NCBI GenBank assembly: GCA_038124765.1
Contig: JAYPCO010000025.1
Span: 1 to 15,581, forward strand
Source: HIMB59 sp038124765
GTDB lineage: Bacteria > Pseudomonadota > Alphaproteobacteria > HIMB59
Direction: 5' to 3'
DNA length: 15,581 bases
Both the position numbers and the translations under genes were made by a program. Under the pieces are notes generated by a model, which made no database searches, was not told where the DNA came from, and was given only the letters and a program-made list of their open reading frames with translations. How positions within the stretch are numbered: the stretch's first letter is position 1; every line of letters starts with the position of its first letter. This document shows positions 1 to 6,886 of the stretch, one piece after another.

Positions 1-123
1 GCTGATCAAATGATTTTTATGGATGAGGGTAGAATAGTGGAACAAGCTACTCCAGAAGAGTTCTTTGATAACCCTAAAAGTGATAGAACTAAATTATTTT
101 TAAGCCAAATTTTAAATCACTAA
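1..123 (+). CDS. Polar amino-acid ABC transporter ATPase, 3' end (partial)
   Basis: Frame 1 is open from the window edge to a TAA and gives the last 40 residues of an ATP-binding subunit. The visible residues ADQMIFMDEGRIVEQ, then TPEEFFDNP and a Leu/Phe-rich end, match the C-terminus of GlnQ/HisP-type ATPases (ADR-x-FM-x-G-x-IVE, P-x-x-FF-x-NP, FLSQIL). Walker A, signature and Walker B motifs lie outside the window. It should energise uptake of a polar amino acid together with a permease and binding protein encoded further left. The asparaginase gene starts 13 bases downstream on the same strand, so uptake and deamidation are probably co-transcribed. Family assignment is firm; substrate is unknown. 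Confidence 0.88.
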   Translation, partial: ADQMIFMDEGRIVEQATPEEFFDNPKSDRTKLFLSQILNH

Positions 124-136
124 TTTTCATAACTAA

Positions 137-1120
137 ATGTCTAATCAACTTTCTGTGCAAGTGACACGGGGCGGTTTATTAGAAAGCAGTCATAAAATTC
201 AGACTATTTTCTTAGATCAAAATGGCAAAACAATTTTTAATCAAAACTCTGCTCGCAGAGTATTTCCTAGATCTGCAATTAAAATTTTGCAAGCTATCCC
301 TTTTATACAAAGCAAAGCGGTTAATGAGTTTAACTTATCAGCTAAGCATATAGCTTTATCTTGCGCATCTCATAATGCAGATATTATTCATGTTGAAACA
401 GCAATAGATTGGATTAAAAAATTAAAAAAAACTGAAAAAGTTTTACTTTGCGGTCATCACCGCCCAATGGGATCCGACAGTTCAAAAAAAATTTCAAAAT
501 TAATCCAACAAAAATCACCTATCTTGAATAACTGTTCTGGTAAACACCTAGGTATGATTTCTCGTTGTTTAGTAGATGGAATGAATATTAAAGAGTACTT
601 ACAATTTGATAATCATCATCAAATACAAATTTTAGAAGTTTTAGAGAATTTATTTGAGGCAAAAATAGAAAACTTAACAAGAGATGGATGTCACGCCCCA
701 ATGTTTTCCATACCTCTCAAAAGTTTAGCCTTAGCAGCATTAAAAGTTTCCCATTATGAAAAATTGATACCTCAATACAACTTGGCAGTTGAAAGATCAT
801 TAAAATCAGTCACTCAGCATCCCTTTTTAACTGCCGGTCAAAATCAATTCGACTCTAATATAATCAAAGTAACAAAAGGGAGAATTTATTTTAAAAGAGG
901 GGCAGAAGGTATTGGATTTATAGTGGATAGGAAAAATAAAATAGGGGGCGCTATTAAAATAGAGGATGGAAATATGAGAGCATTACCCATTGCAACACTG
1001 GCACTTTTAAAACAACTAAAATTAATTAATCAAAAAGAATTAAGTCTTTTAAAAAAATGGTCAGATATACCAATACTTAATTGTAATAAATTTGAGGTTG
1101 GTAAGATTATTGTTAGTTAA
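137..1120 (+). CDS. L-asparaginase II family (class 3, Rhizobium etli type, zinc)
   Basis: This 327-aa cytoplasmic protein should hydrolyse L-asparagine to aspartate and ammonia. It belongs to the Asparaginase_II family, not to the EcAI/EcAII fold. Family features seen: RSAIK (Ser46, Lys49), CASHN (Ser78), NCSGKH (Cys133, Lys136), DGCHAP (Cys185) and KRGAEG (Lys253). These correspond to the two Ser-Lys tandems and the Cys/Lys/Cys zinc site described for the R. etli enzyme, so all key residues are present and the length is normal. The ATG at 137 has no clear Shine-Dalgarno sequence. The gene lies 13 bases after an amino-acid ABC ATPase and 9 bases before a LysE-family exporter, which fits an amino-acid utilisation operon. 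Confidence 0.9.
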   Translation: MSNQLSVQVTRGGLLESSHKIQTIFLDQNGKTIFNQNSARRVFPRSAIKILQAIPFIQSKAVNEFNLSAKHIALSCASHNADIIHVETAIDWIKKLKKTEKVLLCGHHRPMGSDSSKKISKLIQQKSPILNNCSGKHLGMISRCLVDGMNIKEYLQFDNHHQIQILEVLENLFEAKIENLTRDGCHAPMFSIPLKSLALAALKVSHYEKLIPQYNLAVERSLKSVTQHPFLTAGQNQFDSNIIKVTKGRIYFKRGAEGIGFIVDRKNKIGGAIKIEDGNMRALPIATLALLKQLKLINQKELSLLKKWSDIPILNCNKFEVGKIIVS

Positions 1121-1129
1121 CTTGCTAAA

Positions 1130-1753
1130 ATGAGTGAAGTTTTTTTATCTTTGCTATCAGGCTGGATAGTGTTTTATTTTGCGGTTTTCTTGCCAGGCCC
1201 TAATACGTTTTTTGTTGCCTCAGTAGGCATGACAGGTAACAAGCATCAAATTTGGGGGGCTGCTATAGGTACAGCCATTGGGTCTTTTACATGGTGTTTA
1301 TTAGCGACCTCTGGTATTTCCTTTTTAGTTTCTAATTTAATGGGTTGGGGTTTTTATTTACTCAAACTTTTAGCTAGTTTATATATGCTGTATCTTGCCT
1401 ATCAAACAGGAAAACAATACTTCGCCACCCAAAACCAATTAATTAAAACAAGTAATCAAGAAAATTTTTTTAAAAGTATGAGGAAAGCAATCATTGTTGC
1501 ATATACAAACCCTAAAGCATTCGCTTTTTGGTCTGCTTTAGCAACTATTAAATTTAGTGAGTCATTAAATTTTCAAATAGCTTTATTATTTTCAATCGGT
1601 TCATTTTTTATATCTGCAATGAACTATAGCATCATAGGTCATTTTTTTGGGATTAAAAAATTTTCTAGTTATTTTAGTAAGCCAAAAAATATTGTTAATC
1701 TGATCTTTGCAGGATTATTTTTATTTGTTGCTGTGGAAATTTGGTTTTTTTAA
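1130..1753 (+). CDS. LysE/RhtB family amino-acid exporter
   Basis: This 207-aa inner-membrane protein has about six hydrophobic segments and the RhtB/LysE hallmarks: FLPGPNTFFV near residues 20-29, small-residue-rich second helix GAAIGTAIGS, and the TNPKA motif around 126-130. Length is typical (about 200-210 aa). The family exports amino acids or small derivatives using the proton-motive force. The gene starts 9 bases after the asparaginase stop and is the last gene of the run before a hairpin terminator. Its position suggests relief of excess amino acid (for example aspartate, asparagine or a related compound), but the substrate cannot be read from sequence. Confidence 0.87.
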   Translation: MSEVFLSLLSGWIVFYFAVFLPGPNTFFVASVGMTGNKHQIWGAAIGTAIGSFTWCLLATSGISFLVSNLMGWGFYLLKLLASLYMLYLAYQTGKQYFATQNQLIKTSNQENFFKSMRKAIIVAYTNPKAFAFWSALATIKFSESLNFQIALLFSIGSFFISAMNYSIIGHFFGIKKFSSYFSKPKNIVNLIFAGLFLFVAVEIWFF

Positions 1754-1761
1754 GTGAAGGC

Positions 1762-1797
1762 TAGAGGCCCTAAAATAAAAGGGCGCTCTAAAATTTT
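1762..1797 (+). terminator. Hairpin terminator after the asparaginase-LysE run
   Basis: TAGAG+GCCCT (1762-1771) pairs with AGGGC (1780-1784) and CTCTA (1786-1790), with a single bulged G at 1785 and an 8-base loop. AAAATTTTC follows on the + strand. The ten-base-pair stem sits 8 bases after the LysE stop and its right arm contains the stop codon of the convergent DUF3563-like gene, so it may protect or end both transcripts. The U-tract is short, so efficiency is uncertain. Confidence 0.5.
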
Positions 1798-1955
1798 CTT
1801 TGTAGTCTTGTATCAATTTCTCTTTGTCTTCTCTCTAATTCTACTAAATCTTGAGATTGAGCTAAATAAAGCTCATCCCTCGCTATAGCAGAAGAATATT
1901 GTTTAATATTCTTTTTAGAGAGAACCTGACTGAGAGTTTTAAATAAGTTGCTCAT
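1788..1955 (-). CDS. DUF3563-like microprotein, 55 aa
   Basis: Translation from ATG at 1955 to TAG gives 55 residues beginning MSNLFKTLSQVLSKK. The second half, RDELYLAQSQDLVELERRQR and then EID, closely resembles the short DUF3563 pattern (D/E-x-YLA-x-S-x-D-x-x-DLE-R-R-x-R-x-ID) found in tiny alpha- and betaproteobacterial proteins. The protein is charged and helical with no membrane segment. Its role is unknown. It starts 2 bases after the stop of a 64-aa gene, so the two small genes are very likely translated from one message. The ORF ends inside the hairpin shared with the opposite strand. Confidence 0.6.
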   Translation of the reverse strand: MSNLFKTLSQVLSKKNIKQYSSAIARDELYLAQSQDLVELERRQREIDTRLQRKF

Positions 1956-1957
1956 TA

Positions 1958-2152
1958 TTATGCAGCTTGTTTTAGTGAAGATGGGAAAGATCTATTCTTT
2001 TGAAAGAAAGAATAGGCATATTGCCAATCTGTTCCATACTCAACTTTACAAAAATTAACGATACCGTCTTCTTTTTTGCTGAAATTAATTGAGTCAAATA
2101 GGTTTAACCAAAACTTCATTGATTTACCTGTAAATGCAAATGATTTGTTCAT
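1958..2152 (-). CDS. Small hypothetical protein, 64 aa
   Basis: No family is recognised. The 64 residues contain an aromatic N-terminal part (MKFWLNLFDSINF, with a likely internal Met12), an acidic/basic hinge (KKEDG), and a C-terminal part rich in aromatic residues, CKVEYGTDWQYAYSFF. It has no signal peptide or membrane helix. Support for coding: a clear Shine-Dalgarno sequence AAAGGA 9 bases before ATG, one of very few in this window; a promoter-like sequence further upstream; and a 2-base gap to the DUF3563-like microprotein. The pair probably forms a small bicistronic unit. It may be a conserved lineage-specific protein, but that needs a database search. Confidence 0.6.
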   Translation of the reverse strand: MNKSFAFTGKSMKFWLNLFDSINFSKKEDGIVNFCKVEYGTDWQYAYSFFQKNRSFPSSLKQAA

Positions 2153-2161
2153 TTTTTTATG

Positions 2162-2167
2162 TCCTTT
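2162..2167 (-). promoter_or_regulatory. Shine-Dalgarno sequence of the 64-aa gene
   Basis: AAAGGA on the - strand lies 9 bases upstream of ATG 2152. It supports that start, and it stands out because nearly all other genes here lack an SD. Confidence 0.55.
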
Positions 2168-2182
2168 CGTTTTAATGATTGT

Positions 2183-2188
2183 TTTATA
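2183..2188 (-). promoter_or_regulatory. Possible -10 element for the two-microprotein unit
   Basis: TATAAA on the - strand lies about 30 bases upstream of ATG 2152, with a weak AAGTCA 17 bases further upstream (3 of 6 matches to TTGACA). The -10 overlaps a 7-bp inverted repeat, GTTTTAT-AGG-ATAAAAC (2181-2197), which could be an operator. This is pattern matching only. Confidence 0.3.
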
Positions 2189-2242
2189 GGATAAAACTTT
2201 ACTTTTGACTTTTGCTAAAAAGAGACGGCAGATACGTTATTT

Positions 2243-2854
2243 TTAAGATAATACTAATAAAACGCCGACTAGGACCATTATGGAGCCTGTGATTTTATTT
2301 AGCCTTTGTGCGGACTGTGGTTTTGAAACCCATCGCTTTATTTGATTTCCAGCCGAACAAACAACCACTAAAGATAAAAAAACACTGCAGTAAACAGTAG
2401 CTAAAACTTCTAAACCTGACCAAAGAGTTAATTTAGATAAGTCCATAAATAGCGGGATAAATGAAAGGTAGAAAAGAATAACTTTAGGGTTGGTACCACC
2501 AATTAAAAAACCTAAAAGAAATTGCTTAATATGAGAGACTTTTTTTTTACTTTGTGAATCTAAATCAAGTGACTTCAGTCTAAACTGACTGACCCCTAAA
2601 TAAACTAAATACCCAGCTCCTATCCACCTGACAATATACATAACCGGTTCCAAATAGCTTGATAAATAGCCTAAAGATAAAATTGCAAGCGAAAGGTAAA
2701 CTACATCGCCGACTGCCTCGCCTGCACCTAGAATTAGTCCTGATTTTAAACCTTGCGAGGTTGAAACCGAGAGTGCTGCAAGAGTGCCGGGGCCAGGTGA
2801 GATTCCAAATATAAAAGCGGCAACAGATAAAGATAGAAATGTTGCAAAATCCAT
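2243..2854 (-). CDS. LysE family translocator (second copy)
   Basis: This 203-aa membrane protein has the LysE-superfamily signature ISPGPGTLAALS (residues 18-29), a conserved GxGEAVGD segment (43-50), GYLVYLG (81-87) and GGTNPK (119-124), with about six hydrophobic segments. Length is normal. It is clearly distinct in sequence from the RhtB-type gene at 1130 (SPGPGT versus LPGPNT), so it is not a recent duplicate. It is divergently transcribed from the dipeptidase gene at 2921 and shares a 66-base intergenic region with it. That arrangement is compatible with co-regulated peptide hydrolysis and export of the products. The substrate is unknown. Confidence 0.87.
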   Translation of the reverse strand: MDFATFLSLSVAAFIFGISPGPGTLAALSVSTSQGLKSGLILGAGEAVGDVVYLSLAILSLGYLSSYLEPVMYIVRWIGAGYLVYLGVSQFRLKSLDLDSQSKKKVSHIKQFLLGFLIGGTNPKVILFYLSFIPLFMDLSKLTLWSGLEVLATVYCSVFLSLVVVCSAGNQIKRWVSKPQSAQRLNKITGSIMVLVGVLLVLS

Positions 2855-2920
2855 TCAGCGAACATTAAACTTTTCAAATCTAGTAAACAACTATTAAAAT
2901 GTTATAAGTAGTCTAATAAT

Positions 2921-3988
2921 ATGAATTTTTTTGATGGACATAACGATGTTCTTTTTCGACTCTTTTTAAAAAACAAAAAAGATAGCGATCAAGATTTTCT
3001 TAAAGGAGATAATGAGGGACATCTGGATTTTCCCCGGATGAAACAAGCTGGTTTTAAAGGTGGGTTTTTTGCAATTTATGTTCCCTCGCAAGAAGAAGAA
3101 GTGGCCTCTTCCGATAAACCGGTCAAGTATGACTTGATGGCAAATGATGAGTACTCATTGCCACTGCCGGCACCAGTGTCTGTGAAGGAGGCTCTTCCCG
3201 TTGTGTTAAATAAAATTGCCCTTCTCTCCAAAATTGAAAAAAATTCCAATCAGGAAATAAAGGTTTGTTTGAATGGCCAAGAGGTTGAGGATGTTTTTCA
3301 TAATAACAAACTTGCCATTATTATGCATATTGAAGGCGCAGAGTGCATTGATCAAAACTTTTATAATTTAGAGGCTTTACATCGTGCTGGTTTACGTTCC
3401 GTAGGGCCAGTATGGTCAAGACCGACTATATTTGGTGAAGGAGTGCCTTTTGCATTTCCCCATTCTCCTGATACGGGTAGGGGTTTAAGTGATTTTGGCA
3501 AAGAGTTAATTAAAAATTGTAATTTGTTAAATATGATCATTGACACTTCCCATCTCAATGAAAAAGGTTTTTGGGATATCGCCAAACACTCTCATTCGCC
3601 GCTTGTTGCGACCCACAGTAACGCTCATACGATTTGCCCACACACGCGTAATCTGACGGATAAACAATTAGACGCCATTAAAGAAACGCAGGGAATGGTG
3701 GGCGTTAATTTTGCACCTGCCTTTTTGAGAGGTGATGGAAAAATGTTAAAAGAAACACCCCTTCAATTGATCGTTGATCATTTCAAATACCTAGTGGACA
3801 AATTAGGTGAGGATAAAGTTGGTTTTGGATCTGATTTTGATGGAGTGATGATTCCTCAAGAGCTAGGGGATGTAACTGGTCTGCCAAAAATAATTGATCT
3901 AATGCGCTCGCAGGGCTTTAGTGAATCCCTCTTACAAAAACTTTGCTATGAAAATTGGATTAACCTCGCTAAAAGAGTATTAATCTAG
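2921..3988 (+). CDS. Membrane dipeptidase family (peptidase M19, renal-dipeptidase-like)
   Basis: This 355-aa zinc hydrolase belongs to the M19 amidohydrolase family, which cleaves dipeptides, often with a D-residue. The metal and active-site residues known from human renal dipeptidase all have counterparts: HND (His7, Asp9), HIEGAE (Glu138, bridging), DTSH (His211), THSNA (His232), RN (Arg243, 11 residues later as in the human enzyme) and GSDFDG (Asp305). Length is typical. No signal peptide is visible, so a cytoplasmic location is likely despite the family name. ATG 2921 directly precedes the conserved FFDGHND, which fixes the start. The 3' end overlaps the convergent PqiA-domain gene by 4 bases. 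Confidence 0.92.
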   Translation: MNFFDGHNDVLFRLFLKNKKDSDQDFLKGDNEGHLDFPRMKQAGFKGGFFAIYVPSQEEEVASSDKPVKYDLMANDEYSLPLPAPVSVKEALPVVLNKIALLSKIEKNSNQEIKVCLNGQEVEDVFHNNKLAIIMHIEGAECIDQNFYNLEALHRAGLRSVGPVWSRPTIFGEGVPFAFPHSPDTGRGLSDFGKELIKNCNLLNMIIDTSHLNEKGFWDIAKHSHSPLVATHSNAHTICPHTRNLTDKQLDAIKETQGMVGVNFAPAFLRGDGKMLKETPLQLIVDHFKYLVDKLGEDKVGFGSDFDGVMIPQELGDVTGLPKIIDLMRSQGFSESLLQKLCYENWINLAKRVLI

Positions 3989-4422
3989 TTACTAGTTTCC
4001 TCAAAGACAATAGAAAGCAAGACAAAACCAAATAAAAAATAACTTCCTATTTCAACTTTCATCTCGGTAAAATACGATAATTTAAAAATAGTTACCGCTA
4101 GAGCTATTAACAAAAGGTCAAGCATGGACCATTTAGTAAAAAAAAATAAAAGTTTTTTTGTTACTTTATTAGAGGCGCCTTTATGAACGACAACCGAGAA
4201 GACAAATTTCATGGAGGGCATAAACACTGTGCCAGCGAATAAGATTGAGAATAAAAACCAGTCTTCTTGTTCAAAAAGTGCCAGTAAAATATTAATAATG
4301 TTATTAGACTTTTTGAAAAAAAAGAAATTCTCAACACTAAACAAAGGGAAGTATAAAAAGGCACCAAATAAAAATATTTGAAGGGTTAGATAGGTCCACA
4401 ATATATGACTACTTAATTTCAT
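3985..4422 (-). CDS. PqiA-domain membrane protein, single domain
   Basis: This 145-aa protein has about four hydrophobic segments. The pattern FLYFPLFSV near the N-terminus, a middle stretch FAGTVFMPSMKF and the C-terminal FTKWSMLDLLLIALAV followed by KLSYFTEMKVEIG resembles one PqiA domain (P-x-x-x-V, P-x-x-K, W-SM-x-(D/E)-x-x-x-(L/V), VK-L). Classic PqiA proteins carry two such domains plus zinc ribbons; here there is one domain and no CxxC pair. PqiA proteins are inner-membrane partners of MCE lipid-transport proteins, but no MCE gene is adjacent, so the role stays open. It overlaps the dipeptidase stop by 4 bases. Confidence 0.65.
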   Translation of the reverse strand: MKLSSHILWTYLTLQIFLFGAFLYFPLFSVENFFFFKKSNNIINILLALFEQEDWFLFSILFAGTVFMPSMKFVFSVVVHKGASNKVTKKLLFFFTKWSMLDLLLIALAVTIFKLSYFTEMKVEIGSYFLFGFVLLSIVFEETSN

Positions 4423-4475
4423 TATTTATATAACTAAATACACCATCCAAAACTTTCGTCTAACAAATTTTATGA

Positions 4476-4481
4476 TATAGT
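4476..4481 (+). promoter_or_regulatory. Possible -10 element for the 60-aa charged protein
   Basis: TATAGT ends 6 bases before ATG 4488. If used, transcription would start at or very near the ATG, giving a leaderless message, which fits the absence of a Shine-Dalgarno sequence. No good -35 is visible. Confidence 0.3.
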
Positions 4482-4487
4482 AATCCT

Positions 4488-4670
4488 ATGGGACTACACT
4501 TTGACTATAAATCTAAAGCTGGTGAAAGAGCGATGGAAAAAGAGCGTAAACGAAAAGAAAAGTTAGCTGCCAAAAAAGCAAAAAGAGACGCTAAAAAAGA
4601 AGAAGATGAGCTAGCAGAGTTAGAGCGCTTAACAAACCCGAACGCAGAACCTGCAGATAATCAGGAATAA
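4488..4670 (+). CDS. Highly charged 60-aa helical protein, hypothetical
   Basis: The 60 residues start MGLHFDYKSKAGERAMEKER. A Lys/Glu/Ala-rich stretch with no Pro or Gly follows (about residues 16-48, including AAKKAKRDAKKEEDELAELE), so it should be one long helix or coiled coil. The tail NPNAEPADNQE looks disordered. There is no membrane segment. The YKSKAGERA-MEKERKRK opening resembles small uncharacterised alphaproteobacterial proteins, but I cannot name a domain. It stands alone, with a leaderless-type promoter candidate in front and a hairpin terminator overlapping its stop, so it is probably a monocistronic gene. Possible nucleic-acid or ribosome association is only a guess from charge. 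Confidence 0.7.
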   Translation: MGLHFDYKSKAGERAMEKERKRKEKLAAKKAKRDAKKEEDELAELERLTNPNAEPADNQE

Positions 4671-4690
4671 TTCAGCTGATTATTTTAAAA
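4657..4690 (+). terminator. Hairpin terminator overlapping the stop of the 60-aa gene
   Basis: ATAATCAG (4657-4664) and CTGATTAT (4676-4683) form a perfect 8-bp stem with an 11-base loop containing the stop codon, followed by TTTTAAAATT. The stem is AT-rich and the U-run short, so it is a modest terminator. Confidence 0.45.
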
Positions 4691-4725
4691 TTAGAAATTT
4701 TTTATCGATCTGTGATATCGACACG

Positions 4726-5436
4726 CTAGTCTTCTAACTTATATTTTTTTTGATCTTCAGACATTGTCTCTAGCATCTTTTCGTACCAAACTTTAAAATC
4801 AGCAGTGGTGTCTTCATACAACATCACTTTTTTTCTAATCAAAAATATACCAATATCAAATTCAGGTAGGCCGACAAAAGTCTGCCTTTCAGTTAGCATT
4901 ACTTTGATCTCAGGCCCTAAGGGTTCTTGTTTACACAAATAATATCCATGATGTTGCCCCCATACATAGCGGATAATCGGTGTTTTTGCTTCAACCATCA
5001 TCTCAACATATTTATTTTCATTTTTTAAAAAATTTTCCATTCCAGGTACGGGTCGATGAATATTAGCAAAGCTTAAACCTATTTTTTCTTTGGGCATCCA
5101 TCCCGAAGGAAAGGAGACATGCAAAGCAATGAGTTTATTGGATCGATGAAAGATGGCCACATCTTCTTGAATGGAAAAACCCATATCAATAAAGTTATCA
5201 AAACTTTTATTTTTATGCGGGTACTCTTTTTTTATAATGGAATTAATTTTATTACAGATTGCTTTTTCATGAAGGGGTGAAAAAAGATCATCAAAAAAAA
5301 TATTTTCTTTAGCTAGTTTCTTTAATTCTAAGTATCTATCTTCTTGATCATCAAATTCAATAATGGGCAAATCATTAATTTTTTTTATTCCCGGAGAGAC
5401 AGTATAGATAGGTCCATAGGGCTGCCAGTCAATCAT
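4726..5436 (-). CDS. DUF3445 protein (heme-dependent oxidative N-demethylase-like)
   Basis: This 236-aa soluble protein carries the DUF3445 hallmarks in order: IQEDVAIF (89-96), FPSGW (109-113), LSFANIHRPVPG (121-132), a basic/aromatic IIRYVWG (154-160), ERQTF (183-187) followed by LP (190-191), and an FLIR strand (198-201). Characterised members include a PAS-fold heme enzyme that oxidatively N-demethylates, and the heme subunit of bacterial dimethylamine monooxygenase. None of the reductase or partner-subunit genes of those systems is adjacent. It is the second gene after a TSUP permease, with ATGA stop/start overlap (5433-5436), indicating coupled translation. A methylamine- or related substrate-oxidising role is inference; family membership is fairly secure. 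Confidence 0.75.
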   Translation of the reverse strand: MIDWQPYGPIYTVSPGIKKINDLPIIEFDDQEDRYLELKKLAKENIFFDDLFSPLHEKAICNKINSIIKKEYPHKNKSFDNFIDMGFSIQEDVAIFHRSNKLIALHVSFPSGWMPKEKIGLSFANIHRPVPGMENFLKNENKYVEMMVEAKTPIIRYVWGQHHGYYLCKQEPLGPEIKVMLTERQTFVGLPEFDIGIFLIRKKVMLYEDTTADFKVWYEKMLETMSEDQKKYKLED

Positions 5437-6146
5437 TTTGTAAATAATATTATTATTCCAATTATAGTTATTGCAAGAATGATTAGTTTTTTAAACAAAA
5501 TATCAGGAATTTTCCGATGAACTAGATACCCTAACCAGACACTAATCATCACTAAAATCGCTAAGGGGTAGTAGCTAATTATTATTTCCGTGTAACTACC
5601 TCCAATAACCATAAAAAATATTGCCCTAAGAGAGTTGATAACAAAAAAATATCCCGCCATCGTAGATCTTAGCTCTTGCTTGTTTTGAAAATTATCTTTG
5701 TATCCCATCAAGACAAAGGGGCCGCCAATAGTAAAGATTCCTTGAATTAATCCACCTAAAATAATCAGTGAATTTTTAATAATTTTGGGGATGGTTATTT
5801 GAGGCCAAATTAAATTAAAAAAACCATATGCAATCAGCATAAACGCAAATGTTTTAATTAGGAGGTTCGAAGCTAAATATTCAATCAAATAAGTGCCTAT
5901 CAAAGCACCCGGAAGCGTTAAAAGAAGAATTCTAAATAAATGAACGAAGGAAAGATGTTTATACGACTGTATTAAGACCGCAAGACCAGAAGCTAACCCC
6001 ACAATCATAGCCATTTTGATTAGCGTATTAAAATCATATAACAACCCACTTAAACCAAGAAAGATGATAGTACCTCCAAAACCAAAAATACTCTCTATGC
6101 CATAGGCTAAGCAAGCAATCAGGGAAATCACAACTGTGTTGGGCAT
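5433..6146 (-). CDS. TSUP (TauE/SafE) family permease
   Basis: This 237-aa, largely hydrophobic protein has about seven to eight membrane segments. It shows the TSUP pattern of a first-half GIESIFGFGGTII (residues 16-28), PGALIGTYL (79-87) and a second-half GGLIQGIFTIGGPFVLMGY repeat, corresponding to the two GxGGG-type repeats of the family. TSUP proteins move sulfite, sulfoacetate, taurine-related or other small organic anions. ATG 6146 has no SD. The gene is translationally coupled through ATGA to the DUF3445 gene, which hints that it moves the substrate or product of that enzyme. It is divergent from the TAXI-like gene at 6198 with a 51-base gap. Confidence 0.82.
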   Translation of the reverse strand: MPNTVVISLIACLAYGIESIFGFGGTIIFLGLSGLLYDFNTLIKMAMIVGLASGLAVLIQSYKHLSFVHLFRILLLTLPGALIGTYLIEYLASNLLIKTFAFMLIAYGFFNLIWPQITIPKIIKNSLIILGGLIQGIFTIGGPFVLMGYKDNFQNKQELRSTMAGYFFVINSLRAIFFMVIGGSYTEIIISYYPLAILVMISVWLGYLVHRKIPDILFKKLIILAITIIGIIILFTK

Positions 6147-6197
6147 AATAATTTAAATTTAAACATAGCTTAGAATGTTTTATGGTAATTGTAATCT

Positions 6198-6779
6198 ATG
6201 TATTTTAAGAAAATTTATATTTATATAATTTTTATTTTATTTCATTGGCAAAATTCACCCGCTTTGACACAAGATATTACTCTCACCATTTTGGTCCCCG
6301 ATGCATTACACTCAGAATACATATTAGCCAAAAGTGTATGTAAATTATTAGGCCGAGAGTTAGAGGTTTCTCACAGTTATGGAGGAACTAATACACTGGA
6401 TTGTAGTGTCACTTTCAATAACAGCATAGATGATATCATTACTAAAATTGAACAAAACCAATTTCAATATGCAATCGTTAAATCATCTGAATTTGATACC
6501 CGCCCCTCAAATTTAGCTATTAGATCTATTTTATATTTTCCGGCAGAACAGGATTATGTTTTCGTTTCTAATCAAAATGTTGATATTGACATCATTAAAG
6601 AAATTAATTTTGGCGTAATCAATCACTTATTAGAATTTAAATATCTTCATAGTTCTTTTATAAATTTTTCCGCAGAAAATCTGATTGTGAAGCAAAAAAT
6701 TCCCATGCATTTAGGAACTTTAAAATTTAGTGATGATTGGAAAAGTGGTAAGAACTTAAGACTTACAGAGGTAGAGTGA
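6198..6779 (+). CDS. TAXI-type solute-binding protein, half length
   Basis: A hydrophobic N-terminus (about residues 1-24, ending SPALT/Q) looks like a Sec signal peptide, so the product is probably periplasmic. The rest resembles the first lobe of TAXI-family TRAP receptors: ILAKSVCKLL, then LDCSVTFNNSIDDI and QFQYAIVKSSEFD (compare family CSVxSTGGSVxNI and EFGVxQSD), then an IRSILYFPAEQDYVFV strand (compare LRAVFSVHPEPFTVLA). Usual TAXI proteins have about 320 aa; this one stops at 193, and the region after it is not a continuation in another frame. No TRAP permease gene is adjacent. It could be a specialised short binding protein, a degenerate copy, or a partner of the divergent TSUP permease. 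Confidence 0.55.
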   Translation: MYFKKIYIYIIFILFHWQNSPALTQDITLTILVPDALHSEYILAKSVCKLLGRELEVSHSYGGTNTLDCSVTFNNSIDDIITKIEQNQFQYAIVKSSEFDTRPSNLAIRSILYFPAEQDYVFVSNQNVDIDIIKEINFGVINHLLEFKYLHSSFINFSAENLIVKQKIPMHLGTLKFSDDWKSGKNLRLTEVE

Positions 6780-6870
6780 TCTTATGGAAACCATCAGTCA
6801 CCACATACATAAATACCAAAGTAAAAAATAGTCCGCCGATAACAACTCTCATAATCGCAACTCTACTCAT
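6763..6870 (-). CDS. Single-pass membrane microprotein, 35 aa
   Basis: ATG 6870 to TAA gives MSRVAIMRVVIGGLFFTLVF, then MYVVTDGFHKITLPL. There is a short basic N-terminus, one hydrophobic helix (about residues 4-25) and a polar tail. Tiny single-helix proteins of this form are common in streamlined alphaproteobacteria. It fills the otherwise empty space between 6780 and 6911, and a symmetric AGTATATATACT box upstream offers a -10 element to it and to the divergent LysE-type gene. Its 3' end overlaps the TAXI-like gene by 17 bases. No function can be assigned. Confidence 0.4.
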   Translation of the reverse strand: MSRVAIMRVVIGGLFFTLVFMYVVTDGFHKITLPL

Positions 6871-6886
6871 TAGATTTTAACTGTAA

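Noticed and set aside
2198..2242. Terminator after the LysE-family gene at 2243
   Set aside because: CTCTTTTT occurs on the - strand but I find no adequate stem before it; read-through into the microprotein unit is possible.
3361..3585. Open frame on the - strand inside the dipeptidase gene
   Set aside because: Lies wholly within a well-supported M19 gene on the other strand, has no family features, and the M19 active-site motifs are in the + frame.
6147..6165. AATTTAAATT palindrome between the TSUP and TAXI-like genes as an operator
   Set aside because: Simple A/T palindromes are expected by chance in such AT-rich DNA and there is no second copy or nearby regulator.
6784..6831. 15-codon + strand frame METISHHIHKYQSKK after the TAXI-like gene
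   Set aside because: Very short, no SD, no features; the opposite-strand 35-aa membrane microprotein explains the region better.
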